Assembly: GCA_021823385.1 (NCBI GenBank)
Contig: JAKAOC010000089.1
Span: 1 to 7,988, forward strand
Reading direction: 5' to 3'
From: Actinomycetes bacterium
Lineage (GTDB): Bacteria > Actinomycetota > Acidimicrobiia > Acidimicrobiales > Acidimicrobiaceae
DNA length: 7,988 nt
Shown: positions 6,163-7,988 of the stretch, piece after piece
Layout of the letters: every line of letters begins with the position of its first letter
Position numbering within the stretch: position 1 is the stretch's first letter
Notes under the pieces: generated by a model
Databases searched by the model: none
The model's input: the letters and a program-made list of their open reading frames with translations, nothing else
What the model was told of the DNA's origin: nothing
Made by a program: the position numbers and the translations under genes

Positions 6163-7266
6163 TCAGGCGGAGTGCTCGGAGGACTCGGCCAGGGCCGGGG
6201 CGGGCGCGGGCAGCCTCTCCTCGAACCTGCCCAGCTTCCAGACCGCCACCGCGATCGCCCAGGTAACGACAAAGAGAGCCACCAGGTACATGCCGGCCTT
6301 GTTGATATTGAAGTTGGACACGAAGTTCCAAACCCCTCCGCTCAGGCGCAGCTCGTTGGCGAGGATCGCACCCAGCTCAACGGTGCCGATGAAGAAGGCG
6401 ACCATGATCGAAAGCCCGGTGATGGTGAAATTGTAGAAGATCTTCCGAGCCGCGGACGAGAACGCCCATCCGTAGGCGAAGTTCATGAAAGTGCCGTCCA
6501 GGGTATCGAACAGCGTCATCCCCGCAGCGAAAAGTATCGGCAAGGCCAGGATTGCGTAGAAAGGAAGCCCGGTGGAGGCCGCTCCGGCCGTGAAAGCCAG
6601 CAGGGCGACCTCGGTGGCGGTGTCGAATCCCAGGCCGAACAGGAACCCCACCGGGTACATGTGGCCTTCCTTCTTGATCGCGCCCAGCAGCTTTGAGAAG
6701 ACTCGCGAGAATAGCCCTCGCTTGTTCAGCACCGCGGACAGTGCGTCCTCGTCATAGTTGCCGGAGCGCAGCCCCTTGTAGGACCGGACTATGCCGACGA
6801 GAACAGCCAGGTTGATCAAGGCGATCAGATAAAGGAAAGACCCCGAGACAATCGTGCCCACCAGCCCACCGAAGGCGTGCAGCGTGGAATTCTGGCTGGC
6901 GACCTGATGGAAGAGCCCCTTGGCCGCGAAGATCAGGATCCCGCCTAGCAGGAAGACCACGGTGGAGTGGCCCAGGGAAAAGTAGAGGCCGACCTTCATG
7001 GGCCGCTTGCCTTCCCGCATGAACTTACGAGTGGTGTTGTCGATGGCGGAGATGTGGTCGGCGTCAAACGCGTGACGCATTCCCAGCGTGTAGGCCGTGA
7101 GTGCGATCCCTATGCCGAGAAAGTGGTAGTGGCGTGGCACCACGAGCGCCAGGATGATGCCCCAGCCGATTACGTGAAGCAGCAGGACCACACCGAAGGT
7201 GAACGAAAGCGTCCGCTTTTCGTGTGCATTCAGGTCGAAAGAAAACCGCCTGCCTCCGGCCGCCAC
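6163..7266 (-). CDS. NiCoT-family (HoxN/NixA-type) nickel/cobalt permease
   Basis: NiCoT permeases are secondary transporters of the cytoplasmic membrane that take up Ni2+ and/or Co2+, typically to supply urease, hydrogenase, Ni-SOD or cobalamin. The 367-residue protein has about eight hydrophobic segments. The family signature is in TM2: GMRHAFDADHISAIDNTTR, with His65, Asp70 and His71 forming the HX4DH metal motif. Further family motifs are GLYFSLGHSTVVF at 93-105, GFLFGLGFDTATEVALLA and LFDTLDGTFMNFAYGWAF. Nickel versus cobalt preference cannot be read from these. The GTG at 7266 is preferred because AGGAGG lies 6 bases upstream; the in-frame TTG at 7293 would put that ribosome binding site inside the gene and leave almost no room for the promoter at 7294-7322. 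A Nur-like operator covers the promoter, so nickel repression is likely. Confidence 0.94.
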   Translation of the reverse strand: MAAGGRRFSFDLNAHEKRTLSFTFGVVLLLHVIGWGIILALVVPRHYHFLGIGIALTAYTLGMRHAFDADHISAIDNTTRKFMREGKRPMKVGLYFSLGHSTVVFLLGGILIFAAKGLFHQVASQNSTLHAFGGLVGTIVSGSFLYLIALINLAVLVGIVRSYKGLRSGNYDEDALSAVLNKRGLFSRVFSKLLGAIKKEGHMYPVGFLFGLGFDTATEVALLAFTAGAASTGLPFYAILALPILFAAGMTLFDTLDGTFMNFAYGWAFSSAARKIFYNFTITGLSIMVAFFIGTVELGAILANELRLSGGVWNFVSNFNINKAGMYLVALFVVTWAIAVAVWKLGRFEERLPAPAPALAESSEHSA

Positions 7267-7272
7267 TTGCAC

Positions 7273-7278
7273 CCTCCT
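7273..7278 (-). promoter_or_regulatory. Shine-Dalgarno site fixing the nickel permease GTG start
   Basis: AGGAGG on the minus strand is 6 bases from the GTG at 7266. It falls inside the frame opened by the TTG at 7293, arguing for the shorter protein. Confidence 0.75.
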
Positions 7279-7293
7279 GCTAGGCCCCAACAA

Positions 7294-7322
7294 ATGCTAT
7301 GGCTATTGCGAATGATTCGCAA
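7294..7322 (-). promoter_or_regulatory. Promoter of the nickel permease
   Basis: On the minus strand TTGCGA (7322-7317) and TAGCAT (7299-7294) are exactly 17 bp apart. Transcription would start near 7287, giving a leader of about 20 bases that holds the AGGAGG site. The palindrome at 7306-7322 covers the -35 box and most of the spacer, a typical repressor position. Confidence 0.6.
7306..7322. promoter_or_regulatory. Fur-family operator, Nur-like (17-bp perfect palindrome)
   Basis: TTGCGAATGATTCGCAA is an 8-1-8 perfect palindrome. It fits the Streptomyces nickel repressor Nur box layout tTGCaa-N5-ttGCAA at 10 of 12 defined positions, as I recall that consensus. It sits on the permease promoter. 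Other Fur-family members (Fur, Zur) bind related 7-1-7 sites, so the regulator could differ; the nickel-permease target favours Nur. Confidence 0.7.
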
Positions 7323-7368
7323 CAAGGAATCAGACTTATCGCACAAAATCCCATACGACCAGGGCATC

Positions 7369-7397
7369 TTCGCAACCCCTGCGTACGTTGTTGCGAA
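7369..7397. repeat. Inverted repeat of TTCGCAAC / GTTGCGAA
   Basis: Eight-base arms (7369-7376 and 7390-7397) flank 13 bases. The arms carry the same TTGCGA core as the operator at 7306-7322 but face the other way. This could be a hairpin or a pair of regulator half-sites; the role is unknown. Confidence 0.45.
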
Positions 7398-7408
7398 CCA
7401 TCTGTCAA

Positions 7409-7425
7409 TTGCGATCCAATTGCAT
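7409..7425. promoter_or_regulatory. Second, imperfect Nur-like box
   Basis: TTGCGA-N5-TTGCAT matches the tTGCaa-N5-ttGCAA layout at 10 of 12 positions. It lies about 90 bp from the first box. A perfect TTGACA on the minus strand (7408-7403) abuts it, with a poor -10 (TACGCA, 7385-7380) at 17 bp, which could be a second upstream promoter of the permease. Apart from these sites, I see no gene in the AT-richer stretch 7267-7530. Confidence 0.4.
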
Positions 7426-7517
7426 CAACACCACCCGCGCCACAGACCTTCCCGGATCACTCGACTTTCCGGATTCCGGCCGGCCGTTTTCCTCTAACCC
7501 GCGCCACCAGGCGCAAC

Positions 7518-7523
7518 TAGGAT
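7518..7523 (+). promoter_or_regulatory. -10 box for a leaderless start at 7531
   Basis: TAGGAT (TANNNT) is followed by 7 bases and the ATG at 7531, with no Shine-Dalgarno sequence between. The spacing matches the arrangement at 1825 and 4973. No -35 is evident. Confidence 0.5.
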
Positions 7524-7530
7524 TCGCGGC

Positions 7531-7881
7531 ATGGCACGCATCCAGATTGAGGGCGACGAACTAGTCATAGAGCTGTCGACGCTCGAGAAGATCGAGGGCC
7601 TTCAGTCAAATCTGCGCTTTCCCACCAGCTCCGTCCGTGCGGTCAGGGTCGCAAAGAACCCCTACGCCGAAATCAGCGGCATAAGGATCGGCACCGGGAT
7701 ACCTTTGGTGGTGGCGGTCGGCACCTGGATGGGAGTTGGGCACAAGGCGTTCGTGGCGGTTCACGGGCATCGAGCGGCCGTGGTGATCGAGCTGGAGGGC
7801 CAGCCTCTGGATGAGCTGATCATCTCCTCCGACGAAGCCGACGCGGAGGCCAAGCGCATCAGCGCCGCGCTCGGGGCCTGA
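7531..7881 (+). CDS. PH-like domain protein of unknown function (116 aa)
   Basis: The 116-residue protein resembles a group of small actinobacterial proteins of unknown function with a bacterial pleckstrin-homology-like beta barrel; this is from memory of their sequence style, not a search. It begins with a beta hairpin (ARIQIEGDELVIELS), then the LEKIEGLQSNLRFPTSSVRAVRV segment (17-39) that is typical of the group, a Gly-rich middle (ISGIRIGTGIPLVVAVGTWMG, 48-68), a strand pair (KAFVAVHGHRAAVVIELEG, about 72-90), DELIISSD and a C-terminal helix (DEADAEAKRISAAL). There is no signal peptide or true membrane helix, so it is probably cytoplasmic. The start is leaderless by appearance. It stands alone between the permease regulatory region and a gene with a CsoR-type operator. 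Any role in metal handling would be guesswork. Confidence 0.85.
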   Translation: MARIQIEGDELVIELSTLEKIEGLQSNLRFPTSSVRAVRVAKNPYAEISGIRIGTGIPLVVAVGTWMGVGHKAFVAVHGHRAAVVIELEGQPLDELIISSDEADAEAKRISAALGA

Positions 7882-7890
7882 CGGCCAGGG

Positions 7891-7908
7891 TCCAAAGTCC
7901 CGTTTGGG
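7891..7908. repeat. Short inverted repeat after the 116-aa gene
   Basis: TCCAAA and TTTGGG flank a six-base loop ten bases after the TGA. The stem is short with one G-T pair and has no T-run after it, so it is a weak terminator candidate at best. Confidence 0.25.
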
Positions 7909-7918
7909 CACTAAGGGA

Positions 7919-7934
7919 ATACCCACGGGGGTAT
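7919..7934. promoter_or_regulatory. CsoR/CstR-family operator
   Basis: ATACCC-ACGG-GGGTAT is an inverted repeat with the G-tract core and TAC...GTA ends typical of operators for the copper sensor CsoR and the persulfide sensor CstR; the Bacillus subtilis copZA site is very similar. It overlaps the probable -10 box TATAGT (7932-7937) of the gene starting at 7982, so it should repress that gene. Copper and sulfur sensors of this family cannot be told apart from the site alone. Confidence 0.65.
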
Positions 7935-7937
7935 AGT
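7932..7937 (+). promoter_or_regulatory. -10 box of the gene starting at 7982
   Basis: TATAGT is close to the TATAAT consensus and lies partly inside the CsoR-type operator. The start would be near 7944, with a leader of about 38 bases ending in GGAAGGG (7971-7977). No clear -35 is seen at 16-18 bp. Confidence 0.5.
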
Positions 7938-7981
7938 GTTGTACTTAGCCGAACCATACGACACCACGACGGAAGGGCAAA

Positions 7982-7988
7982 ATGGCGA
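7982..7988 (+). CDS. Start of a gene under the CsoR-type operator (only Met-Ala visible)
   Basis: ATG at 7982 follows GGAAGGG (7971-7977) by 4 bases and lies downstream of a TATAGT box within a CsoR/CstR-type operator. Only the first two codons and one base are in the window, so the product cannot be identified. Genes commonly controlled by this operator type include the csoR regulator itself, copper chaperones and CopA ATPases, and rhodanese, DsrE or thioredoxin-like sulfur proteins. The call rests wholly on the upstream signals. Confidence 0.5.

Noticed and set aside
6967..7520. Plus-strand open frames over the permease 5' end and the regulatory spacer
   Set aside because: They cover the promoter, operator and permease N-terminus and lack a ribosome binding site or recognisable domain.
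1..7988. Mobile elements, CRISPR arrays, toxin-antitoxin or defence islands, tRNA genes
   Set aside because: No transposase, integrase, regularly spaced repeats, nuclease/toxin pairs or tRNA-like sequence were seen; the window reads as ordinary core chromosome.

Overview
The window is GC-rich, gene-dense chromosomal DNA from a free-living bacterium. Several features suggest an actinobacterium, perhaps a deep-branching one of the Acidimicrobiia type: the style of the HisC and HisD proteins, a 116-aa PH-like protein of a type I associate with actinobacteria, a nickel operator that resembles the Streptomyces Nur box, and several genes whose start codon sits 6-9 bases after a TANNNT -10 box with no ribosome binding site (leaderless mRNAs). 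This assignment is inferred from motifs; no search was run. I see no mobile element, phage gene, CRISPR array, tRNA or rRNA.

Left part (1-2026): the histidine genes hisD and hisC run leftward, coupled by an ATGA overlap; hisC is cut by the window edge. A 62-aa helical protein of unknown function diverges from hisD. Middle part (2023-4880): three leftward genes, namely a 157-aa protein of unknown function, endonuclease III (nth) and a medium-chain-type acyl-CoA synthetase. A well-formed promoter drives the 157-aa gene, and nicotinamidase (pncA, 4985-5578) diverges from it.

Right part (5575-7988): a stand-alone VKOR-family disulfide-forming membrane protein and a NiCoT nickel/cobalt permease run leftward. 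The permease promoter is covered by a 17-bp palindrome that matches the layout of the Nur nickel-repressor box, and a second box-like site lies about 100 bp further upstream. A PH-like protein follows on the plus strand. At the right edge a CsoR/CstR-type operator overlaps the -10 box of a gene whose first two codons are visible. The right third therefore has a metal/thiol flavour.

Both convergent gene pairs (62-aa protein/acyl-CoA synthetase and pncA/VKOR) finish on one shared CTAG that gives each gene its TAG stop. I found no clear new multi-gene system. The most informative signals are the metal-type operators, the mixture of leaderless and Shine-Dalgarno starts, and the two uncharacterised proteins.
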